Origin: Clostridium thermosuccinogenes
GTDB taxonomy: Bacteria; Bacillota; Clostridia; Acetivibrionales; DSM-5807
Assembly: GCF_002896855.1 (NCBI RefSeq)
Contig: NZ_CP021850.1
Span: forward strand, 2,815,665-2,879,664
DNA: 64,000 nucleotides
Reading direction: 5' to 3'
Shown here: piece after piece, positions 26,014 through 37,200 of the stretch
How positions within the stretch are numbered: position 1 is the first letter of the stretch
Layout: each line of letters starts with the position of its first letter
Made by a program: the position numbers and the translations under genes
Notes under the pieces: generated by a model
What the model was told of the DNA's origin: nothing
Database searches by the model: none
What the model saw: only the letters and a program-made list of their open reading frames with translations

Positions 26014-26754
26014 TCAAATTCTTTCGGGATTAGCACCAACTGCATATTCTCTCGGGCTGCAGCCATAGACTTGGCGGAACACTTTGGAAAAGTATGACAG
26101 GCTTTGATATCCCAGCATCTCAGCAATCTCAGAAATGGAGTATTCTCCATTGAGAAGCAGATTTTTGGCCTCGTCCATTTTTATATTTCTGATATATTCT
26201 GTGAAAGAAACACCCGTCTCGGCCTTAAATAGAGAAGAAAGGTAGCCGGAGTGCAACTTGATCTCCTTTGCAACATCCTGCAGCCTGCATACACCATACA
26301 GATGCTGATTGACATACCGGATGGCCCGGCTAACCTGCATGGAATATCTCTTCTCTCTACCAACGCGTACAAGATCCTTATAATGCCTGGTTATTTCCTC
26401 TATGATTGCACTCCAATTATTCATATCTGCACAGGCTTCAATTTCATTGATATAATAGTCACTCAGCGCATAGCATTTTGCATCGTCAGCTCCCAAGTCG
26501 GCAGCATAACGGCATATTATTGCTACAAAGCAAATCAGGCTGTTTTTAAGCGCCCTTAAAGGTTGTGCTGCCAGGGGAAACTCGGTTATTGCCTTATCTG
26601 CAAGCTTAATATCACCCGAAACATTACCATCAAACAACAGCTGATTCTCCTGTAGAAGAGCCATTAATACCTTATGCTCCTCTTCACGGGAATAATGTCC
26701 GTAGCCAGACATCAACATTTTCTTCACAGCACGCTCAGCCTGTGCCCTGTTCAT
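26014..26754 (-). CDS. AraC-family transcriptional regulator
   Basis: This 246-residue protein has its C-terminal 100 residues as an AraC double helix-turn-helix: AIRYVNQHLYGVCRLQDVAK with LHSGYLSSLFKAETGVSFTE, then ISEIAEMLGYQSLSYFSKVF and GCSPREYA. The N-terminal 140 residues have no cupin pattern I can see and may be a ligand or helical dimerisation domain. It is divergent from the GH1-ROK operon, sharing a 147-base promoter region with repeated TTACAAT sites, so it probably activates that operon. Confidence 0.9.
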   Translation of the reverse strand: MNRAQAERAVKKMLMSGYGHYSREEEHKVLMALLQENQLLFDGNVSGDIKLADKAITEFPLAAQPLRALKNSLICFVAIICRYAADLGADDAKCYALSDYYINEIEACADMNNWSAIIEEITRHYKDLVRVGREKRYSMQVSRAIRYVNQHLYGVCRLQDVAKEIKLHSGYLSSLFKAETGVSFTEYIRNIKMDEAKNLLLNGEYSISEIAEMLGYQSLSYFSKVFRQVYGCSPREYAVGANPERI

Positions 26755-26791
26755 GATTTCACCTGATAATCATTATAATAATCTTGAAATT

Positions 26792-26829
26792 TTACAATTA
26801 TTATACATTGTAACTGATATAATTACAAT
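26792..26829. promoter_or_regulatory. TTACAAT repeats between AraC and GH1 genes
   Basis: TTACAAT (26792-26798), its inverted copy ATTGTAA (26807-26813) and a third direct copy (26823-26829) lie in the divergent promoter region, overlapping TATAAT at 26818-26823. Candidate binding site of the AraC regulator. Confidence 0.4.
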
Positions 26830-26901
26830 ACAATCAGACAAATGTAAGCATTAGTTCTATCATCAAGGTTTGACCGCCAAATATGAAGGGGGATGATATG
26901 A

Positions 26902-28275
<1,374 letters not shown>

Positions 28276-28296
28276 AGAAAAAACGGGGGTAGAAGT

Positions 28297-29220
28297 ATGG
28301 AGAAATTGGTTTTTGATATCGGAGGTACCAATACAAAATATGCTTTAATGACCACTGATGGGGAAATTCTCACGAAGCAAAGCGTCCCAACCAATTATGA
28401 ATCAGCTGAAGCATTTTTCAACAATATAGCTGCGATTGCTTCAAAATACAAAGGCAGTGTGGACGAGATCGCCATCAGCACCAATGGGCGAATGTATCCG
28501 GATGGAAACACCTACCGGGCTTATACCATGAAGTTTCTGAAGGATATGAATCTGAAACAGGAAGTAGAGACTCGCACAGGGCTTCCGGTGGTTGTATTAA
28601 ATGATGGCTTTTCCGCTGCACTGGGTGAATGGTGGAAAGGCTCGGGCAAAGGTTATGACAATCTGTTGGTCATCGTTCTGGGCAGCGGTATGGGTGGCGG
28701 CCTGATCCTGAATGGTGAGCTGTATCAGGGAAAAAGGAAGAATGCAGCGATGATTTTCGGTATGCTGAGTTCTTGTGACAACGGAAGATATGAGCTTTCC
28801 GGCATGGTCACTTCCTTCTCACTGCTTCTATATCGTTTCTCAGCAATGCGGCAGATTCCTATCCATGAGATGACAGGACATAGGTTTTTTGAATTCGTAG
28901 CCCAGGGAGATCCTGCTGCTGTTGGTATGCTGGATTCTTACTGCGAAGGAATCGCAGGGATCATTTACAATGCCTCACTGCTGCTGGATTTAGATTGCAC
29001 GATCGTGACAGGCGGTCTGTCCGGGCAACCGGCTCTGATGGAAAGCATACGCCGCAAGCTGAGGGAAATCCCCGAGAGATTTTATCAGGGTCAGGCTTCC
29101 AGCTTTCTGGATATGGTGGCCGTAGATCCCAGTGATTTTCAGATTAACATAAAGCCAGGAAGTCTCGCTCTGGACGCCAATGTCTATGGAGCCCTTTATT
29201 ACCTGCTTAACAGCAAGTAA
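28297..29220 (+). CDS. ROK-family sugar kinase
   Basis: This 307-residue protein begins with the ATP-binding DIGGTNTKYALM and has VVVLNDGFSAALGEWWKGSG (catalytic Asp in LND) and GSGMGGGLILNGELYQG. The Cys-rich zinc motif of many ROK proteins (CxCGxxGCxE) is absent, as is any DNA-binding domain, so it is a kinase and not a repressor. Glucose or a beta-glucoside is the likely substrate given the GH1 gene in the same operon. BglK-type beta-glucoside kinase is a possibility I cannot prove from sequence. Confidence 0.88.
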   Translation: MEKLVFDIGGTNTKYALMTTDGEILTKQSVPTNYESAEAFFNNIAAIASKYKGSVDEIAISTNGRMYPDGNTYRAYTMKFLKDMNLKQEVETRTGLPVVVLNDGFSAALGEWWKGSGKGYDNLLVIVLGSGMGGGLILNGELYQGKRKNAAMIFGMLSSCDNGRYELSGMVTSFSLLLYRFSAMRQIPIHEMTGHRFFEFVAQGDPAAVGMLDSYCEGIAGIIYNASLLLDLDCTIVTGGLSGQPALMESIRRKLREIPERFYQGQASSFLDMVAVDPSDFQINIKPGSLALDANVYGALYYLLNSK

Positions 29221-29226
29221 TAAAAA

Positions 29227-31200
29227 TTACATGTTAAGTAGCCCCGTATCACAGGCCTGGTATATCTCCCCTTTTTGCTTATAAGGGAACGCAACCATGA
29301 GAGTAAAAACCTCCCCGTTGTGGTCTATTCTTATATAGCCTCCATATTCTTCCACAACTTTTTTAATATTCTGCATACCTATCCCTCTGGTTTTTTCATT
29401 CTTGGTTGAGAGATAGTTCCCATCTTGAATGTTGAGACAGCCGTTATATGAATTTTCAATTTTTACAAGCAGATGGTTGTTTGAGACTCTTGCCATGGCT
29501 GATATAAACCGCATATCTGGATTGTCCAGATTGACGCAGGCCTCAATGGCATTTTCCAAGGCATTGCCCAAAACGACGCAAAGATCACTATCGCTCATTG
29601 AAAGCTGTTTCGGGATGCTACAGGTACAGTTAAACGGAATATCGCTTTCCTTGGCTTTCAGGGAGTAGTATCCCAAAATGGAATTTGCCACGACATTTTC
29701 GCAAAATACCGGAAGGGAATCGGTTTCAGTTTTTTCAGCATATTCACCTAAGAACTGCTTCAATTCCTCATACCGTCCTTCTTCCGACAACCTCCTCAGT
29801 ACTCCGATAAAGTGACGAATGTCGTGCTTGATCCCACGGATCTCGTTCATTTGCTCGCTTAAAGCATCATAATATTCCTTCTGGATGGATATCTGGTTCT
29901 TTGCCTGTTCCAGGCGGGAAGAAGATACTGCTAAATCTTTGTACAATCCTGCGATTCGCAGAGCAGATACGAAGCTCACAATCATCAGGTATAGCGAAAG
30001 CAATATCAGCAGTGCCAGGGACATATTGGGGTAAATGTTGCCGTTGATGTAATAGCAGTCGATGATCAGCCCGGAAATAGCAAGGACAATCCCCCAATAG
30101 ACTATATTGCCGTACTTTTTTAAATGATGCCTTCCAAAGTAGATTTTAAAAAATGAGTAAATCTCCAGGGCAAAGGCAGAGACAGGGATTAGTATTGTCA
30201 AATACCGGTTGTATACCTCGTTCGGTACGAAGAAATATATTAGGTATATGACCGTATAATAGAGTAAAAAGCCGTACTTTTCCTTTCGGGAAAAGGAAAC
30301 CCCGAATTGCTCCTGTGCGAGATAAATCAACATGAATTTCAGCGCAAAGGTGACAAAAAACATCAACTCGTTGGTGGCTTCATAGGAGATATTAAAGAAT
30401 ACTCTGCTCTGCCAGAAGCTATAAAATTCGTTGGTCAGCATAATGCGCAGGATCATCAAAAAGCTCATGAGCGGAAGCCATATGGAGCGCATGTTTTTTC
30501 GGAAAGACAGCATGTATATGACAATGAAAACAAAAAAGGAGAATAACACGGTTCCGAACAGGATAAAGCGAATACCGGACCTGTTGCCATCTTCCTGTAC
30601 AACTCGATCATAATCCTTTAACACAGGAGCCATATACAGGCCGGAAAACCGTGTGGTCGCCACCTCAATCACAACCTCATGAGAATCTCTTGCAGACAGT
30701 GTCACAGGGTAGATCTGTGCCCGGGGAACCGTAAAAACATTATCGGAATCCTTTGATATTTTACCACTTTCCGCAGTCAGCACACCATCTATGAAAACCC
30801 GGTATGCACTACCGAAATTCGGTATGTAGATGGTGACAGGATTGGCATAGTCCATCCCCTGCAGGTTAATCCGGTAGCTTCCATAACCTCCCGCCGGCAG
30901 CCATCCCCCATCGATTTTGCATTTAGACCAGTAACCCGGTACACCGATTAAGAAATCCGGCTTATGGTTCTGCTGCCCATCGGTGACTATCAGGCGTTTC
31001 CAATAAAATTCCCACTCTCCATCCAAAACTATTGTCTGGTCAGGGGAAACCATTTTTACATCTATGTTCCCGCCTACCGCTGTCGGGGCACCGGTTAGGC
31101 TATGATAAAGCAAAGTATATATAACCGGCAGATGGGTAAACAGGATAACAAACATAAATCCTAAAATCAGGTATAATCTTGCATGCTTAGATTCGTTCAT
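29227..31200 (-). CDS. Sensor histidine kinase, GHKL type with extracellular jelly-roll and 7TM module
   Basis: This protein has about 657 residues. After an N-terminal helix, residues 45-205 form an extracytoplasmic beta-sandwich resembling 7TMR-DISM or carbohydrate-binding modules (DGEWEFYWKRL, PGYWSK and IYIPNFGSAYRVFIDG). About seven transmembrane helices lie at 215-425, then a coiled coil. The kinase has His in GIKHDIRHFIGVLRRL and a GHKL ATPase with NALENAIEAC and RGIGMQNIKKVVEEYGG. ATG 31200 touches the stop of the response regulator gene. It probably senses a sugar or cell-wall ligand and phosphorylates that regulator. Confidence 0.9.
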   Translation of the reverse strand: MNESKHARLYLILGFMFVILFTHLPVIYTLLYHSLTGAPTAVGGNIDVKMVSPDQTIVLDGEWEFYWKRLIVTDGQQNHKPDFLIGVPGYWSKCKIDGGWLPAGGYGSYRINLQGMDYANPVTIYIPNFGSAYRVFIDGVLTAESGKISKDSDNVFTVPRAQIYPVTLSARDSHEVVIEVATTRFSGLYMAPVLKDYDRVVQEDGNRSGIRFILFGTVLFSFFVFIVIYMLSFRKNMRSIWLPLMSFLMILRIMLTNEFYSFWQSRVFFNISYEATNELMFFVTFALKFMLIYLAQEQFGVSFSRKEKYGFLLYYTVIYLIYFFVPNEVYNRYLTILIPVSAFALEIYSFFKIYFGRHHLKKYGNIVYWGIVLAISGLIIDCYYINGNIYPNMSLALLILLSLYLMIVSFVSALRIAGLYKDLAVSSSRLEQAKNQISIQKEYYDALSEQMNEIRGIKHDIRHFIGVLRRLSEEGRYEELKQFLGEYAEKTETDSLPVFCENVVANSILGYYSLKAKESDIPFNCTCSIPKQLSMSDSDLCVVLGNALENAIEACVNLDNPDMRFISAMARVSNNHLLVKIENSYNGCLNIQDGNYLSTKNEKTRGIGMQNIKKVVEEYGGYIRIDHNGEVFTLMVAFPYKQKGEIYQACDTGLLNM

Positions 31201-31925
31201 CACGCTCGTCCTCTGCCCATATGAGAAAATAAGTACTCATAATATCGCTCTTTGGCAAGCTTTAAATTTTTCTTGGAAATGCTGATTAAAACTTGTCCGA
31301 TTCGGAAGTAATTTGCTCCCATTTCCGTAATGTGAGATGTATTTACGATAAAACTCTGGTGGCATCGTATGAAAGTCTTCGGCGGCAGCTCTTTTTCAAT
31401 ATGATCCAATTTACCATAACACTTTAGTGCATCTCCATCGACTTTATGAAAAAGGATGATCTTATCCCTGCTTTCAATAAAGAGGATATCGAGGTAATTC
31501 ACGCTGTACATCGTTGACTTGTAGCTAAAGCAGATCTTCTGACTGTTTTCCTTATTGATCTGTTCCAATGCATGATCCAGGATGCGGTACAATCTTTCCC
31601 TGTCCAATGGTTTTAAAATATAATTAAAGGCAAACACCTCATATGCCTGGGGATAGTGCTCCTTGCTGGATGTAATGAAAATGATTTTGATATCCTTTCT
31701 CTCCCTGCGAATGCTCTCTGCCGTCTTTATACCGTCTATTCCCGGCATATAGATATCCAAAAAAAGTATATCTATGTTGTGCGTAGTGTCCAGGAAGTCA
31801 TCTATCATTGCTTGTCCGTCTGTATAAGAGATGATGTCAAAAGAATGATCATAGGCATAAAGAGCTTCCTTCAATATTTCTATATCCTCTTTAGTATCAT
31901 CGCAAATGGAAATATTAATCGGCAT
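31200..31925 (-). CDS. LytTR-family response regulator
   Basis: In this 241-residue protein, the receiver domain occupies residues 1-125, with the phosphoacceptor Asp57 in ILFLDIYMPGIDG and Lys in FNYILKPLD. Residues 140-235 are a LytTR DNA-binding domain (YLDILFIESRDKIILFH, then FIRCHQSFIVN). GGGAGG precedes ATG 31925. It is the first gene of a two-gene operon with the sensor kinase, an AgrA-like arrangement without an autoinducer gene nearby. Confidence 0.93.
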   Translation of the reverse strand: MPINISICDDTKEDIEILKEALYAYDHSFDIISYTDGQAMIDDFLDTTHNIDILFLDIYMPGIDGIKTAESIRRERKDIKIIFITSSKEHYPQAYEVFAFNYILKPLDRERLYRILDHALEQINKENSQKICFSYKSTMYSVNYLDILFIESRDKIILFHKVDGDALKCYGKLDHIEKELPPKTFIRCHQSFIVNTSHITEMGANYFRIGQVLISISKKNLKLAKERYYEYLFSHMGRGRA

Positions 31926-32251
31926 AAAACCTCCCAGGTGATATAAAGCCTGTCTGTGAATTGCATATCTGGCCTTTAAATAATCAAATTTTTAATTTTA
32001 TTTCATATTTTTACTAATAATAATACTACTTTCTTGATTAATTGACAAGCTTCCACCTGGAGCATGATAAAAGAACGGCAAGCACTCCCAGGGCGCTTTA
32101 TGAAATCATAACCACCCGTCCAACGGGTGGTTTGCTCTACCCCTATAAGGGGATGTTACCGGCCAGCGCCTAAAGACGCTGGCTTTCACTTTGTTCAAGC
32201 CACTATGCCCTTAACTCGTCGCCGCCCCTTAAGGGACGTTTGTACTACCAG

Positions 32252-32707
32252 CTACCCCTTGAAGGGGTCCTCATATTCTTTTACACTTAATTTATCTAAC
32301 ATAATGTCGTGTTTCTCTTGCTCTTGTATATATTTTCTAATTGTTGCTTCATTTAATCCTACTGTACTAACATAATATCCTTCTGCCCAAAAGTGACGAT
32401 TTCCGAATTTATATTTAAGATTTGCGTGCTTGTCAAATATCATGAGTGCACTTTTCCCTTTCAAATATCCCATAAAACTTGATACACTTATTTTGGGAGG
32501 TATACTTACTAGCATATGTATATGATCTGGCATGAGATGTCCCTCTATTATTTCTACTCCCTTATAGCTGCATAGCTGTTTTATGATATCTCTTATACTT
32601 TCCCTGTATTGATTATAAATTATTTTTCGTCTATACTTAGGTGTAAAGACGATGTGATATTTGCACATCCATTTTGTGTGTGACATATCGTTGCTTTTGT
32701 TAGCCAT
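32252..32707 (-). CDS. tnpA: IS200/IS605 transposase TnpA (Y1 HUH nuclease)
   Basis: The protein has 151 residues, the usual length. The metal-binding HUH motif is in LMPDHIHMLV, and the catalytic Tyr is in TIRKYIQEQ. It cuts and joins single-stranded DNA at the element's hairpin ends. It looks intact (IVFTPKYRRKIIY near the N-terminus, HFWAEGYYVSTVG later). The message starts with a 13-bp stem that covers the ribosome binding site. Confidence 0.95.
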   Translation of the reverse strand: MANKSNDMSHTKWMCKYHIVFTPKYRRKIIYNQYRESIRDIIKQLCSYKGVEIIEGHLMPDHIHMLVSIPPKISVSSFMGYLKGKSALMIFDKHANLKYKFGNRHFWAEGYYVSTVGLNEATIRKYIQEQEKHDIMLDKLSVKEYEDPFKG

Positions 32708-32708
32708 G

Positions 32709-32772
32709 AAATCACCTTTCCTCTCGTTATGATAGTAGCCTGAACAACTCTATTATAACGGAAAGGTGATTT
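32709..32772 (-). promoter_or_regulatory. RBS-sequestering hairpin of tnpA
   Basis: AAATCACCTTTCC (minus 32772-32760) pairs perfectly with GGAAAGGTGATTT (32721-32709), just before ATG 32707, hiding AAAGGTG. The stem continues with CGTTAT/ATAACG. This type of translational lock is known for IS200. Confidence 0.75.
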
Positions 32773-32883
32773 TTTGTATAACAATCGTTTCCGCACCCGC
32801 ATAGCGGGTGGTTTTTTGTTTCGCATGGCTCATTTCTCTGCAGAGAAATTCGCTTCATGCTCAACAGGCTAAAGCCCATAAAT

Positions 32884-32952
32884 AAAAAGGATTGAATTCA
32901 GCTAATGGCAAGGGATGATGTTGAGTGTATCTATATTCGCTGAATTCAATCC
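32884..32952 (-). terminator. Terminator of the surface-protein/subtilase operon
   Basis: On the minus strand GGATTGAATTCAGC (32952-32939) pairs perfectly with GCTGAATTCAATCC (32902-32889), followed by TTTTTATTT. It is about 260 bases beyond the subtilase stop. The DNA between (32953-33213) shows no gene. Confidence 0.65.
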
Positions 32953-33213
32953 CGAATTGACTCATTATGTTAACATTTCCAAGCATAAGCTCCGAGGTAA
33001 AGAGCTGGAATCGATAACAAATTAAAAAATTAGTGTAGATAGATGCCGCTTCTTAAAGAATAGATTTTAAGAAAATGCGACTAACCATATTAGTCAGCGT
33101 TGGACTATATACAAGCTTGAAACTTTATATCACGCTGTCTATACCTCTATTAACTCTTCACAATGCTATCTCAAATTCACTAGCACATTAAACTAAAATA
33201 TAGTTGCGCAATA

Positions 33214-34235
33214 CTATGCAGCCTCTTTCAGATACGGCACTGTCACCAACTCTCCAGCGCTCTTTGAAGTCAAGGGTATGTATTTGGGGACCTCAGAAAG
33301 CGCTTTTGACACGTCGATCAGACCCCAGCCGGTTTCTGTGTCATATCCCTCGGAGCCCAGATCTTCAGCAGTACGGTACAATATCTCCCGAAGCTGGGCA
33401 GCGCTAAGCTCCGGATTGGCTTCCAGGAGGAGTGCTGCTGCGCCTGTTATAAACGCAGCAGAATAGGAGCTTCCGCTTACCTTCACCGGCTTTGAACTGT
33501 TGCTGATGGGTACCGTAGGTATATCAACACCGGGAGCCACCAGCTTCACCGAAATGTTTCGCTGGGAGAAGCCCGCAACCTCTTTTTTTCATTTATAGAA
33601 CCCACACCGATGACCGTTTCATAAGCCGCCGGATAATAAACCTCATCTGGTGAACTGCGGTTGGTGTTGCCAACGGAAGATACCACGAGAACGTTTTTCT
33701 CCTCTGCATAGGCAATGGCTTCTCTCAACTTATCATTGTCGGCTGTTATGCCTGAGCTGATGTTGATAATCCGGCAGCCGTATATATCGATGGCATCATA
33801 GATAGCTTTGCAGATCGCATCAATCCCGCCGTTTACAGGTACACCGGTGATATACCGGCTGTAATAGACCAGGGGCACCAACTCCGCACCGGATGCTATG
33901 CCTTTTATGCCGAGTTTGTCTGACCCGAGAATGATGCCGGCTATTGCGGTGCCGTGGCCGATAAGGTCATTCCCGGTCTTATCAGGAAATACGTAGTTTT
34001 TTCCTTCCACAACACGGGATTCATCAATGTATTTGCATGAAACGCCTGTATCTATAAGGGCAATGCGTACCCCACTGCCATCATATTCTGATGTAATATC
34101 AGAGAATGTCGCCCAGGCATCCCCTCTCGCTTCAGCCAAAATGGTTTGCGGTAAAAATACAAGGAATATGGTGAGAATCGTTATAAATCTTTTGATGTAT
34201 TTATTGTTCATAATTCTACTTTGCCTGTATTTCAT
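33214..34235 (-). pseudogene. Secreted subtilisin-like serine protease, frameshifted at a slippery A-run
   Basis: The first frame (34235-33546) has a signal peptide (RFITILTIFLVFLPQTILAEA), the catalytic Asp in IALIDTGV and His in GHGTAIAG. The second frame (to 33214) has the catalytic Ser in SGSSYSAAFITGAAALLLE. The switch lies at a run of seven A (33583-33589), where frame 0 reads GAA AAA AAG. A -1 shift at A-AAA-AAG gives GVGSINEKKEVAGFSQRN and then KLVAPGVDIPT, a perfect subtilase core of about 340 residues. Loss of one A from a run of eight would look the same. It follows the SLH giant gene by 48 bases and may process the operon's surface proteins. Confidence 0.85.
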
Positions 34236-34249
34236 AGCTTTACCTTTCA

Positions 34250-34275
34250 GCCGCCACGGGTAACCCCGCGGCGGC
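34250..34275 (-). repeat. GC-rich hairpin between the SLH gene and the subtilase
   Basis: GCCGCCGCGGG-GTTA-CCCGTGGCGGC (minus strand) has one mismatch. There is no U-run, and the subtilase ribosome binding site (AAAGG) begins right after it. It could lower read-through or protect the upstream mRNA. Confidence 0.7.
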
Positions 34276-34283
34276 CTTTTATG

Positions 34284-37200
34284 TTATCTGATACTGTTGA
34301 GATAAATCTTAATCAGCCTGATGAACATTGCACAACACTCTGCCCTTGTAGCATCTGCTGCCGGGTCAAATATATTGCCGCTCTTGCCATTTACTATTCC
34401 GAGACTCCGGCAAAGCTTCACTGCCTGTGCTGCCCATGAACTGATGGCATGTTCATCGGCAAAAGGCAATGCCTCCGGTATTTCTGAAATATCAAAACCC
34501 ATATATTCCAGGAATCTAACAAAGATTACGCACATCTGCTCTCTCGTAACCTTGTCATTGACACCGAAGAGTCCGTTTCCGTATCCAGATACAAGACCGT
34601 TGTTCGAAGCCCATGCCAAAGCATCACTATAATATGAGTTGGGAGCTGCGTCTTTGAAATCGATTGCTCCTCCCGAAGGTCTTCCAGCCAGTCGCCACAG
34701 CACAGTGACAAACATAGCCCTCGTCATTTTACCATTCGGGTCGAATTTATTGTCCCCAATACCGGTAAATAGGCCACGAGCTGCCGCAGACTCGATATAA
34801 TCCTTCGCCCAATGTTTTTCAACGTCAGTGAATGAAATTTTGCGCTCCACTAAAGTGTATTTTCCGGTGGCCGGTGCTATAAACGTCAGCATGCCGTCTT
34901 CGGCGATGCTCATGGGAACATATACCTTCTTCCCGTTCACCAGATAATACGCTACAAATTGGTTCACGTCAACCGTCGAAGGAATTTTTAAGCTGACCTT
35001 CTGATCAGCAATTGCCGCTATGGAATAAACAATGCTGTCGGTTGGGTCCTCTTCATCATTGCCAGAGGATTCTTCTGAAGTATTTCCGGATGATTCTTCC
35101 GGTGTATTGCCAGGTGATCCGCCTCCGGAATCCTCAGGTAATTTCCTTTCGAATTTAGCGGTGACAACTACATTTCTATCCGGCATTGTAAAGGATATGG
35201 TTGATGCCGATATATCGCTGACGCTCACACCTTCCAAAATCCAACCGGTGAATTTATAGCCGGAATCCGGGATCGCAGTCAGTGTTACCGTATCACCGGG
35301 AGCATACGTTCCACCGCCGGTAACCCTTCCTCCTTGGGTAGCGCTTGTTACAACCGTGTAGTTACCGATGTTTGAACTGAAACGCTCCGCACCGAAAGTT
35401 ATGCTCGATGTGAGCGAGCCGGTTTCAGCTACATGTAGAGAACCTGTTACAAAGCCTACACTGTCCGCCCCGACGGTAAGGGTGCCTTTGCTGTCTATTG
35501 AAGCTGTTCCTTCTACAGCAGTACAGTTCCATGACACAAGCTTTTCATCGGTAAGGTAGAAGCTTACGCCCTTATTCGTCTGTGCACACAGTGATAGCTG
35601 ATAGGTATTGGAGCTCACCGGATTGGATACGATGTTGTCATTATCCCATTTAACACCATCAGCATAGATTGCAAGGGACTGTATATTGGAAAGTCCGCCA
35701 TGAACAACCTCAGCATCAACACTCGTTGCATTTCCGACTATATCGGATGCTATAATGGTAATCTTATGGCTTGAAGCACTATGGGCGTTGGGTAGAGCAA
35801 CCTTAAAGGAGAATACACCATCGCTGTCAATGGAGCCTCCGAGTTCGGAAATGCTCTTATTAGCGCAGACAAGCATACCATCACTGTATATGCTGAAGAA
35901 CGCAGTGGAATCGGTGGTGCCTGCTACTGTGAGTGTCCCGTCTTCATTAAAGAAACTACCGTTGGTAGGCGAGCTTAAAAGAAGCTTTGGTGCTAGCGTA
36001 TCCACAGCAAAGGTATAGGCATGCCTGAAGCCATCTCCATTAGGACCAGTACCCTTTATGATAAGGGTATGATCTCCATCGTCAAGCCCTGTTAGTGGTA
36101 TCGATACAGTAGTGCCTGCGACAGTACCGGAAATACCGCCTTCCCCATCCAGTGCCCATGTACCTGTCATATCCTTGTCGGCCGACACAGTGAAGGTAAT
36201 GTCAGAGGAAGCATACGTATCGTAGCTCTCGGTTTTATTTCCGACCGTCCTTGATAATGCCACCGGTACCTTGTCCGCTGTTACGTTTACAACGGGAGGA
36301 TTCGGCTCCGGCATTGTTACAGAAGTCGCACTGTCAATAGTCGTTACATTGCCCGAGGACGAGTAAAAACTCTCCTTGCTAAAGACTTGGGAATCATACT
36401 CCCCATCACCGTTACTGTCCACATAATTGCATGCAATGACACCGATCCGATAGTCCTTGCCTGCCGCAAGGCCTTTTACTACTGATGTACTCTGGGCATC
36501 GCTTGATGTATTCTGGTTATTGTCCGTGTAAATATAGCTGCCTCCCACTGTTATGGTGTTGTTCACAATGTTGGCTTTCTCCACAACAATTCCGTTTACA
36601 TCGGAATAAACCCAGCTATGGCTGTCGGCATCATATTCGTATACATTAACCATATAAGCATTGGCGGTCAGCTTATCGAGGATGATGTCAAACTTAAGGT
36701 CACCTGCCGGTTTGACCTGAGAAATAGAGGGCAAATCCGGCGTTTTATCATTCTCGACAAAAACCTTGCCGGCACTGATTACCGCACTATTTATAACATC
36801 GTTTTTGGAGTATACTGCACGGATATAGTATTCTCCTTCAGGAACATCCGCCGGAACAGTAAAGGATTTACTTCCCTTGCCTATTTCCGTGCTGTCGGTA
36901 AGCTCACCTATTGGATACCCGCCTTCATCTATAGTGTCCTTATCTGAAACAAGATAATATTTCACACTGTCCAACTCAGTAAGAAGCGTACCCGACCAGT
37001 TGATGTCAAGCTTCGTACCATTGGCACTTCCGCTTACAGAGGTGATTTCCGGCACCGGTGCAACATTGTACAGGATGATCTGAGAAGCCTTCGGTGTAGT
37101 AACATACCAGTCTTTTTCATAACATGCGTTGGTTGTCATAGTGATGGTAAGAGCGCCCATGCTTGTATCAGGATTATAGGTCACATTGGCGTTTGCCTCA

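Larger units (their letters stand above)
32105..32830 (-). mobile_element. IS200/IS605-type element with a single transposase
   Basis: The transposase gene is flanked by subterminal hairpins instead of inverted repeats: CACCCGCATAGCGGGTGG (32796-32813) at the tnpA 5' side and CCACCCGTCCAACGGGTGG (32112-32130) at the 3' side, plus AAGGGG/CCCCTT palindromes in between. This is the IS200 plan. Ends are approximate, since this family makes no target duplication. Confidence 0.8.
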
